From NCBI RefSeq assembly GCF_037154085.1, contig NZ_JBANRM010000001.1, forward strand, positions 434,001 to 498,000: 64,000 nucleotides of DNA, given 5' to 3'. Shown here one piece after another: positions 8,761-16,175 of the stretch. The first letter of the stretch is position 1. Every line of letters begins with the position of its first letter. Made by a program: the position numbers and the translations under genes. The DNA comes from Andeanibacterium fulvum. Its GTDB lineage: Bacteria > Pseudomonadota > Alphaproteobacteria > Sphingomonadales > Sphingomonadaceae. The notes under the pieces are model-generated. The model saw only the letters and a list, made by a program, of their open reading frames with translations. It had not been told where the DNA came from and ran no database searches.

Positions 8761-9994
8761 GCAGCAACGGCCCACTATCATACTTAGTGTTACGGCTCAA
8801 TGAATATGAGCCGCTCATGTTTTGCTCGATCTGGTCGCCGATCCGCTGCGCTGCCTCGATGACGTGGCCATCGTCAAGATGGGCATATCGGGTGGTCGTG
8901 CGCACATCGGCATGGCCAAGCAGTTTGCCGATCATCGGCAGGGTTTCAGAGTGGGCGGCGGCATGGCTGGCAAAGCTGTGCCGAAGATCATGGATGCGGA
9001 CGCCGGGAAGTCCCGCTTCGTCTCGCAGCTTGCTCCACAAATTGCCGATGTCCGTGATGGGCCGCTGTGTTGCTGGGTTCCAGAACACATAGCGCTGCTT
9101 CTCCCGGCGCGGCAGGGCGTGGAGGATCGTCGCGGCGGCCTCGGCCAGCCAGACCGTGCGCGGGCCGGTCTTGCTGTCGGTCAGTAGCAAGCGCCTTCCC
9201 CGCACCTCGCTCCATTGGAGGCAGGTAATCTCCGACTTGCGGCAGCCGGTCAGGATCAAAAGGCTGATCGCCGCGCAATGCAGTGGGAAGGTTCTGCCAT
9301 GCCGGTCGAGCACTTCGCCAATCCGCCGGAACTCCTGATCGGACAGGAAGCGCTCGCACTTCCGCCCTTTGTTCTTGCGGATATAGAGGCAAGGGTTCGA
9401 ACCTTCGGGCCGCACGCCCCATTGTTCGGCCTTGTTGAACATGGCGCGCAGGATTTCACCGCAACGGTTGGCAGCACCAGGTCCGCCGGTGTTGGTAATC
9501 CGGTTGAACCATTCCTGCACATGGCGTTCCTCGATCTCATCAAGGAATAGACCTTCGAAGGCCCGGTCGAGATATTTCCGCTTGTAGTAGCGATGGGTGT
9601 AGAGCGTGGACGGCTTCCACTTGGGCGATACCCGGTCCCAATAGGTTTTCAGGAAATCTCGGTAGGAGGGAACCTTGCGCAGCCGTTTGCGCTCCTCTGC
9701 CGGATTGTCGCCGGTCTGAGCACGGATCAGGACGCGTCGCGCGACGTCCATCGCCTGCGCACGGCTGAGCACCTTGGCGTTGCCGATTGTCACCGTGCGG
9801 GTGCGCCCTTCCATCCGCGCCTGGACGATATAGACTTGGCGTCCACTGGCATAATGCCGCGTTCCGAACCCCGGCAATTCGCGGGTCCAGCAGGTCTTGC
9901 GCAGCTCACCCAGGCCGCCGCACTTGCCGACAACATGGAGCCGGAGGCTGCCCAGTTCCTCGGCGACGATCCTCCGCAGGGTCAGCGCGTTCAT
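8753..9994 (-). CDS. Tyrosine recombinase, second of a tandem pair
   Basis: 413 aa, phage-integrase type. The catalytic domain shows the box I Arg in TGCRKSEITCLQW, the HDLRHSFAS motif (H-x-x-R) and the nucleophile Tyr in TTTRYAHL. An N-terminal arm-binding or SAM-like region starts after residue 100. Its start overlaps the stop of the upstream recombinase by 4 bases (ATGA), so the two are translationally coupled. It probably acts with the upstream recombinase to move the nested segment rather than the whole ICE, since the ICE has its own integrase next to the tRNA. Confidence 0.9.
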   Translation of the reverse strand: MNALTLRRIVAEELGSLRLHVVGKCGGLGELRKTCWTRELPGFGTRHYASGRQVYIVQARMEGRTRTVTIGNAKVLSRAQAMDVARRVLIRAQTGDNPAEERKRLRKVPSYRDFLKTYWDRVSPKWKPSTLYTHRYYKRKYLDRAFEGLFLDEIEERHVQEWFNRITNTGGPGAANRCGEILRAMFNKAEQWGVRPEGSNPCLYIRKNKGRKCERFLSDQEFRRIGEVLDRHGRTFPLHCAAISLLILTGCRKSEITCLQWSEVRGRRLLLTDSKTGPRTVWLAEAAATILHALPRREKQRYVFWNPATQRPITDIGNLWSKLRDEAGLPGVRIHDLRHSFASHAAAHSETLPMIGKLLGHADVRTTTRYAHLDDGHVIEAAQRIGDQIEQNMSGSYSLSRNTKYDSGPLLHD

Positions 9995-11247
9995 TGCCCG
10001 ACTCCAATCAGGCGCGCGATAGAGCCGGATACGCGCTCGGCGGCATCAGCCACGATCTCGTCGGAGAGGTGGGCATATCTGGTTGTCGTTTCTGCCAGCG
10101 CGTGGCCCAACAGCTTGCCGATCACCATCAGGGAGACGTTGTCGCGGATCGCGACCGAGGCGAAGCTGTGGCGCAGGTCATGCAGCCGCACATCCGGCAG
10201 GGCCGCGCGATTACGGATTTTCGACCAATGGATACCGAGCGTGATCGGCTTGTCGGGATTGCGGAAAGAGGGAAACAGCAGACCATTGGGCCTGCGATCC
10301 GGTACGGATGCAATCACATTGATGGCTTGCCGGTTTAGATAGATGATCTTCGCGCCGGTCTTGCTGTCCGGCAGCATCAGGCGCGGTTCCTGCACCCATT
10401 CCCATCGCAACTGCTCTATCTCGCCGCAACGCGCGCCGGTATAGATCAGCAAGCGGATCGCCGCGACATAGAGCGGCTGCTCCGCATCGTAGTCCCGCAG
10501 TGCCGTGGCAAGCCGCGCATATTCGTGGTTAGCGAGAAACCGCTCCATCGGTTTGCGCTTATAGCGCGGCGTGCCTTTGCAGGGATTGGAGCCGCGTGGC
10601 CGCAGGCCCAGACGTTCGGCATATCCCATCATCACCGAGAACACCGGCAGGGTGCGGTTGAATACGCCAGGGCGTTCGACAAAGCTGTCGCGCCAGAACA
10701 GGATGTCGCCCTTGGCCAGATCGTCAATCCGCCTGTCGCCGAACGCACCCAGGATTTCCTTGAAGATGGCGCTCTCGTTGCGCTTGCGGGTCGATGGTTT
10801 CCAGTGCCGCGCGTAGTCAGCCCAGAAGCGTTCGGCGTAGTCGCACAGCAAGGGCGCATCGCTCTTCTGCGCAGCTCGGGCCTTCTTACGCATTGGCAGA
10901 CCGTCCAGCGCTACCTCCGCTAGTTTCGCCCGCGCGAGGCGGCGGGCCGTGGCGGGCGAGATGTCGCGGGAGGTACCGAGCGACACCCGCCGTAGTTTGC
11001 CGCGCTGACGGAACAGCACGAACCATGTCCGCCTGCCGCCGGGATTTACCCGCAGACCAAAGCCCGGCAGGTCGATATCCCAATACTCGCGGATACGCTT
11101 GCCGGGTTTGCACCGAACGATATTGCCGTTGAGCCTAACCCGATTGCTCGGCTTCGCCTTTTCACCACTCTCGCGCCCTGCACCGGATTGAGCAGGAGGA
11201 TGATTCGGGGCTTCTTCCGCTGGTAGCAGATAGCCATTTGCTTGCAT
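9991..11247 (-). CDS. Tyrosine recombinase, first of a tandem pair
   Basis: 418 aa. The N-terminal 55 residues are low-complexity and basic. A DUF4102-like strand region (GLRVNPGGRRTWFVLFRQRGK) follows, then the catalytic domain with Arg in TGARCGEIEQLRW, HDLRHSFAS and Tyr in TTTRYAHL. The ribosome site GAGGAGC lies 8 bases before the ATG at 11247. The start codons overlap the right copy of the 19-base repeat (11223-11241). It shares fold and motifs with the second recombinase, though the two are clearly diverged. Confidence 0.9.
   Translation of the reverse strand: MQANGYLLPAEEAPNHPPAQSGAGRESGEKAKPSNRVRLNGNIVRCKPGKRIREYWDIDLPGFGLRVNPGGRRTWFVLFRQRGKLRRVSLGTSRDISPATARRLARAKLAEVALDGLPMRKKARAAQKSDAPLLCDYAERFWADYARHWKPSTRKRNESAIFKEILGAFGDRRIDDLAKGDILFWRDSFVERPGVFNRTLPVFSVMMGYAERLGLRPRGSNPCKGTPRYKRKPMERFLANHEYARLATALRDYDAEQPLYVAAIRLLIYTGARCGEIEQLRWEWVQEPRLMLPDSKTGAKIIYLNRQAINVIASVPDRRPNGLLFPSFRNPDKPITLGIHWSKIRNRAALPDVRLHDLRHSFASVAIRDNVSLMVIGKLLGHALAETTTRYAHLSDEIVADAAERVSGSIARLIGVGQ
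11223..11241 (+). repeat. Right copy of 19-base direct repeat
   Basis: GTAGCAGATAGCCATTTGC, 18 of 19 identical to 5404-5422. It lies within codons 3-9 of the first recombinase gene, at the recombinase edge of the proposed nested insertion. Confidence 0.4.
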
Positions 11248-11510
11248 TGACTTGCTCCTCTTTGTAGAGGAACAACTTCGCGTAACCTATTGCTTAACAA
11301 TCTCTTCCTGCCGCATGGCGGCGTAGGGTGTGCCCAACTGTCCCCAACTGCGAGGAGAGGAACCAGCTATTGATCCTGTAACGGATGATGCGTTTTGCGA
11401 TCCCCATTCCCAGGGTCCTCGGCAGGTAGCCGATCCGCGGATCGCGATAGGCACAGACGGGATCGACGCCTATGATGCAGCCAATATTCCGGGTAGAAAG
11501 GAGGCGCCGC

Positions 11511-11705
11511 ATGGGCCAAGTCACATTGAGTGCGACACCGAAGGGCAATGGTTTCCAGGCAACGGTCACTTACCCGAACGGGGTGTCGATCAGTTCCTCC
11601 GAGGCTTTCCCGACACAGGCAGAAGCCATTGAGGCCGCGGCGTTGAAGGTTCTGGGTATGCCGGAACGGCTCGCCGATCTCGACCGTCCTGATACCGCCG
11701 ACTGA
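11511..11705 (+). CDS. Small conserved ICE protein, unknown function
   Basis: 64 aa starting MGQVTLSATPKGNGFQATVTYPNG. It has a near-perfect ribosome site (AAAGGAGG, 7 bases before ATG), so the longer in-frame start at 11472 is not needed. The N-terminal half is strand-rich and amphipathic; the C-terminal half has a helix (EAFPTQAEAIEAAALKVLGM) like the small HicB-type or double-stranded-RNA-like folds. No function can be assigned. Confidence 0.6.
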   Translation: MGQVTLSATPKGNGFQATVTYPNGVSISSSEAFPTQAEAIEAAALKVLGMPERLADLDRPDTAD

Positions 11706-11760
11706 CGCTGTCGACCCGCCTTCCCGTACCGGCCGAGGGGTGCCGCAACGGTCTGCGAGC

Positions 11761-11793
11761 AAAAAGAAAGGAGGAAGCCCTGACGGACCTCCT
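11761..11793 (-). terminator. Rho-independent terminator of the 78-aa gene
   Basis: On the minus strand, AGGAGG (11793-11788) pairs with CCTCCT (11774-11769) around a 13-base loop, followed by TTCTTTTT (11768-11761). It lies 15 bases after the stop of the gene at 11808. Confidence 0.7.
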
Positions 11794-11807
11794 CCCAAAC
11801 CGGCGGG

Positions 11808-12044
11808 TCAGAATTCATCGCTGAGACGGCCCGGCACAGTGTCGATGACACGGTCCAGCATGGCCTTGGGCAACGCGCCGTAATCTCCTTCATCGACCGC
11901 GATATACCCTGCCTCGTCATCGGTCAGGACGTACTGCGTGAAGTAGCTGTGAAGGGACCGGGCATGGGCCTGATCCAGGGCAGCAACGAAGGCTGCCTGA
12001 TCGGCGGCGGGACCAGCAGCGGCAATGTTCAGTGAAGCGTACAT
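11808..12044 (-). CDS. Small acidic protein, unknown function
   Basis: 78 aa (MYASLNIAAAGPAADQ...), predicted helical in the first half, acidic in the second (LTDDEAGYIAVDEGDYG). The ribosome site CAGGAGG lies 8 bases before ATG and can be masked by an upstream hairpin (12053-12082). It is followed by its own terminator, so it is a single-gene transcript. No family recognised. Confidence 0.6.
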   Translation of the reverse strand: MYASLNIAAAGPAADQAAFVAALDQAHARSLHSYFTQYVLTDDEAGYIAVDEGDYGALPKAMLDRVIDTVPGRLSDEF

Positions 12045-12052
12045 GATCTTTC

Positions 12053-12082
12053 CTCCTGATGTTCGATGCGTCGCATCAGGAG
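12053..12082 (-). promoter_or_regulatory. Hairpin masking the ribosome site of the 78-aa gene
   Basis: CTCCTGATG (12053-12061) and CATCAGGAG (12074-12082) form a perfect 9-base inverted repeat with a 12-base loop. On the minus-strand transcript one arm is the ribosome site (CAGGAG), so folding would block initiation. Confidence 0.5.
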
Positions 12083-12154
12083 CTGCGAAGGATGTGGGTG
12101 ACGGGCTGGGTCAGGGACCGCGATAGCGGCCGCGAAGCGGCGATGGGGGCAACG

Positions 12155-12182
12155 ATTTTTGCCGGGCTTGCCCGGTAAAAAT
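12155..12182. terminator. Symmetric hairpin with A and T flanks (possible bidirectional terminator)
   Basis: ATTTTT, then CCGGGC-TT-GCCCGG, then AAAAAT: a stem of about 13 pairs including one G-T pair. It reads as a terminator in both directions. It lies between divergent genes, where a terminator is not obviously needed, so a protein-binding palindrome is the alternative. Confidence 0.5.
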
Positions 12183-12367
12183 GGTGGGGCCCCGTCGTCC
12201 TTGACGCAGCCCCAAAGTCCGCATCACACTTGGTCTTTCTGCGAGAGAGACCTCTCCAACGTCAGCGCAGAAGCGCGACACCTGCCCCACAAACCATTTT
12301 CCTACATGCGCCCGCAGTGCCAAGATCGGCAGCGGAGGGGACCAACGGCCAGCAATAAGGAAGCACT

Positions 12368-12598
12368 ATGGCCAGGTCCAAACCTACTGCCCGCGATGCC
12401 TTGAAGAAGCTGCGTGAACAGCGTGCCCAACTCGAGAACCAGGAGGCGCGTCTCCGCGAAGAAGCAGCGACCGAACTCGGAAAGCTGCTGATCGAGTGCG
12501 GCGCGGAGACGATCGATCCGGCGCAGTTGCGCCAGATCGTTCGCGCATCGATGGCGCTCGGGATCGAGGAGACGCTGAAGCGGATTGCTCCCGCGTAA
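12368..12598 (+). CDS. TraC-like small protein (resembles DUF6437)
   Basis: 76 aa. Residues 10-45 are a strongly charged helix, probably a coiled coil (ALKKLREQRAQLENQEARL), followed by a short helical C-terminal region (LRQIVRASMALGIEETLKRI). The shape matches the small TraC-type proteins found beside conjugation genes in alphaproteobacterial plasmids and ICEs. AAGGAAGC precedes ATG. The role is not established; the name is from overall resemblance. Confidence 0.7.
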   Translation: MARSKPTARDALKKLREQRAQLENQEARLREEAATELGKLLIECGAETIDPAQLRQIVRASMALGIEETLKRIAPA

Positions 12599-12661
12599 AA
12601 CCCATCCGGCGGCGGCAAGGGGTTCGATGCCCCGCGCCGCCGCATCGCACGCGTGCAAATG

Positions 12662-12695
12662 AAAAGGCCCCGATGGCGTCTGCCACCGGGGCCTT
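12662..12695 (-). terminator. Terminator of ssb
   Basis: On the minus strand the AAGGCCCCG...CGGGGCCTT arms, with an inner TGGC/GCCA pair, are followed by TTTTC. It starts 19 bases after the ssb stop at 12714. Confidence 0.8.
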
Positions 12696-12713
12696 GTCGT
12701 GAGGCAAGGACAT

Positions 12714-13103
12714 TCAGTCCTCGTCGATATCGGGAGCACCTTCGTTGCTGCCTGAGCGGCCCTTGGTGAGGAAGTCGACCTTGTCGGCGATGATCTCGCA
12801 GCCGTAGCGCTTGGAGCCGCTCTGATCTTCCCACTGGGTGTAGTGGATGCGCCCTTCGACCGTCACGAGCTGACCCTTGGTGCAATACTTGGCGACGTTC
12901 TGGCCCAGGCCGTTGAAGCAGGTGATCCGGTGGAATTCGCTGTCTTTGGCGGTGTAGCCGTTTTCGTCCTTGTAGGTCTTGCCATCCTTGCGGGCGGGAC
13001 GGTCGGTCACGACCGAGATCGATGTGATGCTGGTTCCGCCCTGGGTGGTGCGGGTCTCGGGGTCGCGAGCGATGCGGCCAACGAGGATAACGAGATTGGT
13101 CAT
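12714..13103 (-). CDS. ssb: Single-stranded DNA-binding protein (ICE-borne)
   Basis: 129 aa. The OB-fold begins MTNLVILVGRIARDPETR and runs to about residue 110 (HYTQWEDQSGSKRYGCEI). It protects single-stranded DNA entering the recipient. The acidic tail ends GAPDIDED and lacks the usual DDDIPF end that recruits replication partners. That is common in mobile-element SSBs and suggests a narrower partner set. The start at 13103 follows AGGAGA; a longer frame upstream is not family-like. Confidence 0.92.
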   Translation of the reverse strand: MTNLVILVGRIARDPETRTTQGGTSITSISVVTDRPARKDGKTYKDENGYTAKDSEFHRITCFNGLGQNVAKYCTKGQLVTVEGRIHYTQWEDQSGSKRYGCEIIADKVDFLTKGRSGSNEGAPDIDED

Positions 13104-13463
13104 GGGCTTTCTCCTGATCGAGCATTCCGGGTCCATCCCGGCTGCAAAACCCGAGCAGAAGCGCCCCATGGCGAAGCGCACCGAAGGGAAACCCGGAACT
13201 GGTTCGGGTGGTGCGGGCAGCCGGGCACGCAGCATCGCGCCGAAAAGTGGGAACCGGTTTTCGGCACCAGCGATGCGCAAAATCGTGCCCGGCAACTCGG
13301 TCGGACCTGATCCGGGTTGCGCGTCTCGACGGGGGGTGATTCAGGGACAGGTTTGCATCGAAGCCGGGTGGAGCTGGATGCCTTGAACAGGTCAGCCCTG
13401 ACTCGTTTCCCTCCGGTCTTGGCTGGATCATCCCTGCCCGACCTTCCACCGGAGAACCCCATC
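13104..13463. other. Gene-free interval upstream of ssb
   Basis: 360 bases holding the ssb leader and a nested palindromic repeat (13232-13276). No supported gene. Confidence 0.5.
13232..13276. repeat. Nested palindrome resembling a dispersed alphaproteobacterial repeat
   Basis: Outer arms GCATCGC (13232-13238) and GCGATGC (13270-13276) enclose inner arms CCGAAAA and TTTTCGG around GTGGGAACCGG. The core GAAAAGTGGGAACCGGTTTTC is a pattern I recall as widely dispersed in alphaproteobacterial genomes. Confidence 0.55.
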
Positions 13464-13892
13464 CTAGATCACGGTACTAACCGCTCCTCCAACCGATGGC
13501 TCATTCCTGGACGAAACTGCTTCGCCGGGGAGATGCATATCGATCGTCACCCCTTCAGCGCCGTCCAGAGGGTTGCCTCGAAGCATCCAGGCCTGCGGCG
13601 TGATCAAGCGCGCCCAGTCCGCAAAGGAGGGGATAGAGCCCAGGTCTTCGCGTACGTGCTGTTCGCCGACCAGACGCACCGGAACGACCCGGCCATCGGC
13701 ATTGACGAGGGTCTCGCCGAACAAAGTTTCGAGCATGAATATCCCCTCGGCATGGTGCCGCAGCGCGCGGTGCCGTGGGTCTGCCAGGATTGCCTTGGAC
13801 TGGTCGAACCACTGGTGCAGCGGGAGATAGTCATCGACCGTGCCGCCCCATTTCCGGACCGACGAGAGAGCGTGGTAGTAGCAGTGGGCCAT
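13464..13892 (-). CDS. DUF6915-like protein
   Basis: 142 aa starting MAHCYYHALSSVRKWGG, with a His- and Trp-rich N-terminal half (LPLHQWFDQSKAILADPRHRALRHHAEGIF). That pattern recurs next to ssb and ParB-like genes in Sphingomonad ICEs and plasmids, where it is annotated as DUF6915. The clustered His residues (H32, H46, H51, H52) could bind metal; this is a guess. It lies 11 bases downstream of the DUF6878-like gene, so the two are probably co-transcribed. Confidence 0.7.
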   Translation of the reverse strand: MAHCYYHALSSVRKWGGTVDDYLPLHQWFDQSKAILADPRHRALRHHAEGIFMLETLFGETLVNADGRVVPVRLVGEQHVREDLGSIPSFADWARLITPQAWMLRGNPLDGAEGVTIDMHLPGEAVSSRNEPSVGGAVSTVI

Positions 13893-13902
13893 GCCTGATC
13901 TC

Positions 13903-14364
13903 CTAGAGCTCGGTCGAATGATCATCGGTGGCGATGAAGCGCAGACTGCAGTCGAGCACGAAAGTCGCTTCAGCCACATCGATCACGAGTTCGCCGCAGG
14001 CACCGTCGTTGATCTCCCAGCCAGGATGGTGACGTTCGAGCGCCAGGTAGGTCAGCTGTTCGAGTGCCTGCCCGAGTGATTGCGGCTCTGCGGAACCGGT
14101 ACGATCAACGCTGTCTGCTTCGCCTTCCATGAGGGAGACTTCCGGGCACGGGATCCCCGCGCCGGCTGCATCGAGGCATGCACATTCTTCAACGGCACCG
14201 CTGTCGCCGCAGCCGTCAAAGCGGATGTCGACACGGGCGATGCCGACTTCCTGCAAGCGCGGAAGAATGGCGACCTTGAGCTGCTGAATCTCTTCTGCAA
14301 CCTGCATCTGCCGCTCGGCCTGGCGAACGGCAAAGTCGGCCATCACGGCCTCGATATCGATCAT
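13903..14364 (-). CDS. DUF6878-like protein
   Basis: 153 aa. The N-terminal helix (MIDIEAVMADFAVRQAERQMQ) leads into LPRLQEVGIARVDIRFDGCGDSGAVEE, a pattern shared by a conserved ICE family annotated DUF6878. CAGGAGG lies 8 bases before ATG at 14364. Function unknown. The acidic, strand-rich C-terminal half looks like a compact binding domain. Confidence 0.7.
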   Translation of the reverse strand: MIDIEAVMADFAVRQAERQMQVAEEIQQLKVAILPRLQEVGIARVDIRFDGCGDSGAVEECACLDAAGAGIPCPEVSLMEGEADSVDRTGSAEPQSLGQALEQLTYLALERHHPGWEINDGACGELVIDVAEATFVLDCSLRFIATDDHSTEL

Positions 14365-14444
14365 GGAATACCTCCTGGTGAATGAAGCCATCGACCATTC
14401 GCTGGCTCCAAACGACAGGCGCGCGCCTTTCCTCTGACGGACGA

Positions 14445-14469
14445 CGCCAGCGCCGGCCCGGCGCTGGCG
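14445..14469. repeat. 11-base GC-rich hairpin after the DUF2493 gene
   Basis: CGCCAGCGCCG and CGGCGCTGGCG with a 3-base loop, perfect. It lies 18 bases after the stop at 14487 (minus). There is no T tract, so termination is possible but unproven. Confidence 0.5.
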
Positions 14470-14486
14470 CGAGGACCGGCATGTCC

Positions 14487-15440
14487 TCAGTCAGTGCCTG
14501 CCGAAGTGCTCTTCGGATTGGTGCCAAGGGGCCCGCGCCGATCGACCACGGTGATCCGCCGGGCCTTGGCTTCGATGACCAGACGTTCGAGCACGCCATT
14601 GCCTGGAAAGGCGATGACGTAGCGCGGATCCAGGGAGAGCATCCGCTCGTTGCGCTTGAAGCCGGCACGGGCGCCGAGCCTCATGTCGAGCGAGAACGTG
14701 ACCTGCGGGATGCCGCGCCGTTCGGCCCAGCTCGATGCCAGGCGGTCGACGCCCTTGGTGTCGCCGCCATGGATGAGCACCATGTCAGGCACGCGGTCGC
14801 GGACCTTGTCGAGCGTTGCCCAGACGTTGTTGCCGAAGGTCAGTGCATCGTCCTCGGTCGCATGACGGGTGCGCCCGCCAGCGAACACGACAGGGGTTCC
14901 TTCGGGCACCGCCGCACGGCGCTTGGCCTCGGCACGGGCGCGCAGGAAGTCGCGCCCTTCGACGAGTGCGGAAGTCAGCATGACGCTGTGATTGAAGCGA
15001 GAACTGGAGACCGGCTTCCACGATGACCCGAACTCGTTGAGGTAAAGGGATGCTGCGACCTCGCGCATCTCCTCGAGCGCCAGCATCGCGCGTTCGGCAC
15101 ATTGCGCCCGCTCGACCTGGGTCTCGAGTTCATGGGTGTGGACCTCGGATCCATCGGCCGTAGCAATCAGCGCGCGGACCTCGTCGGTCGCCCGGTCAAG
15201 GGCGGTCGATTTGCGTTCGGCGGAGCGGTGGAAGATGTTGACGAAGGCCCAGCCAAGATCCTCGGCATCGGCTTCAAGAGCGGTCCCGGACACCATGGCA
15301 AAAAGATCGGACCAGACCGCTTCGAGGGTTTGGACAACCGCTTCCCGGACCGGGAAATCGCTTGTCGATAGGGGGGCGGGTCCAATCGAGAAGCCGGCGA
15401 GATCGAGCCCGGCGAGTTGATCTGCAAATGACGTGTGCAT
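14487..15440 (-). CDS. DUF2493 (SLOG-like) domain protein
   Basis: 317 aa. Residues 1-190 are helical. The C-terminal 120 residues form the DUF2493 Rossmann-like domain: VVFAGGRTRH near residue 190, then DMVLIHGGDTKGVDRLASSWAE and RNERMLSLDPRYVIAFPG. Related SLOG-like folds bind nucleotides; the exact ligand is unknown. Common on alphaproteobacterial conjugative elements near ParB and ArdC genes. Start at 15440 after TCAGGAGG. Confidence 0.85.
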   Translation of the reverse strand: MHTSFADQLAGLDLAGFSIGPAPLSTSDFPVREAVVQTLEAVWSDLFAMVSGTALEADAEDLGWAFVNIFHRSAERKSTALDRATDEVRALIATADGSEVHTHELETQVERAQCAERAMLALEEMREVAASLYLNEFGSSWKPVSSSRFNHSVMLTSALVEGRDFLRARAEAKRRAAVPEGTPVVFAGGRTRHATEDDALTFGNNVWATLDKVRDRVPDMVLIHGGDTKGVDRLASSWAERRGIPQVTFSLDMRLGARAGFKRNERMLSLDPRYVIAFPGNGVLERLVIEAKARRITVVDRRGPLGTNPKSTSAGTD

Positions 15441-15741
15441 GGTGAAGTCCTCCTGACTGGCGTGAGGCCGACGCACCCGTTCATGGCTGCGCCAGCGAGA
15501 GCCCTTCAGGGCCAGCTTCAGGCAGGACTTGCGCACCCGTAAGGGGGAACCCGTCTTGGCGGGCTGGCGCGGGCAGGCCTTAAGCCTGAAGGGCCAAGGC
15601 CAACACGGGCCCGCTCAAGCCGGGTTGCGCAAGACTGGCGGCTGGCTCAGGGCCTCTCTCGCATGCCGCCAGACCATGAGCGGCCGGCAAAGTGCAGTCA
15701 GGGATGGCAACCCAGCGCCGCGACCAACCAACTCACAGGCC
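15441..15741. other. Structured gene-free region rich in inverted repeats
   Basis: 301 bases without a gene. Inverted repeats include CCCTTCAGG (15502-15510) with CCTGAAGGG (15585-15593), and CTTGCGCACCCG (15528-15539) with CGGGTTGCGCAAG (15621-15633, one extra base). The two pairs interlock rather than nest. It could be a replication or protein-binding site, or an RNA. Confidence 0.4.
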
Positions 15742-16164
15742 TCAAGCTGCGCGCTTGATGTAGACCCCCTCGCCGTTCGACATGTGCCCGAGGCACTCGT
15801 AGTCGCCAAACATGGCATCGAAACGGGATGCGATCTGCGACAGCCAGCGCTGTGCCCGCGGTGAGCGGGCCGTGCGCCAATCGGCGTCCCAATAGGCTCG
15901 ATCATCGCGTTCAACGATCCATACGGCCACCAGCCCACCGTAGACCGATAGGCCGAAATCTGCGTAGGCATTGCGCATGAGGATCCGGTCTTCTCGGCCG
16001 CGCCATCCGTCATGCGGGATCAGCGACGGGAAGGCTTGGGCGGCCCGCTCGCGCAAATCCTCGCGCAGCCAATCGTACTGGAATTCCCAGTCGTCCTCGG
16101 CTTCGACCTCAAGCACTGTGAAGGCGACGATTGCGCCGCCGGGATAGCTGACTGATCGGCCCAT
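15742..16164 (-). CDS. Hypothetical conserved ICE protein
   Basis: 140 aa, rich in Trp (10 or so) and in charged residues (EDDWEFQYDWLREDLRERA, WIVERDDRAYWDADW), suggesting a compact alpha/beta binding protein without membrane segments. It lies 11 bases downstream of the ArdC-like gene and is probably co-transcribed with it. Family not recognised; its place between the DUF2493 and ArdC genes makes an accessory ICE role likely. Confidence 0.65.
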   Translation of the reverse strand: MGRSVSYPGGAIVAFTVLEVEAEDDWEFQYDWLREDLRERAAQAFPSLIPHDGWRGREDRILMRNAYADFGLSVYGGLVAVWIVERDDRAYWDADWRTARSPRAQRWLSQIASRFDAMFGDYECLGHMSNGEGVYIKRAA

Positions 16165-16175
16165 GGCATCCTCCC

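Larger units (their letters stand above)
12045..12367. other. Gene-free interval between divergent small genes
   Basis: 323 bases. It holds the hairpin above, a second 28-base hairpin at 12155-12182, and presumably divergent promoters; the region just before 12368 ends in AATAAGGAAGC, a usable ribosome site for the + gene. No open frame here has a ribosome site or family resemblance. Confidence 0.5.
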
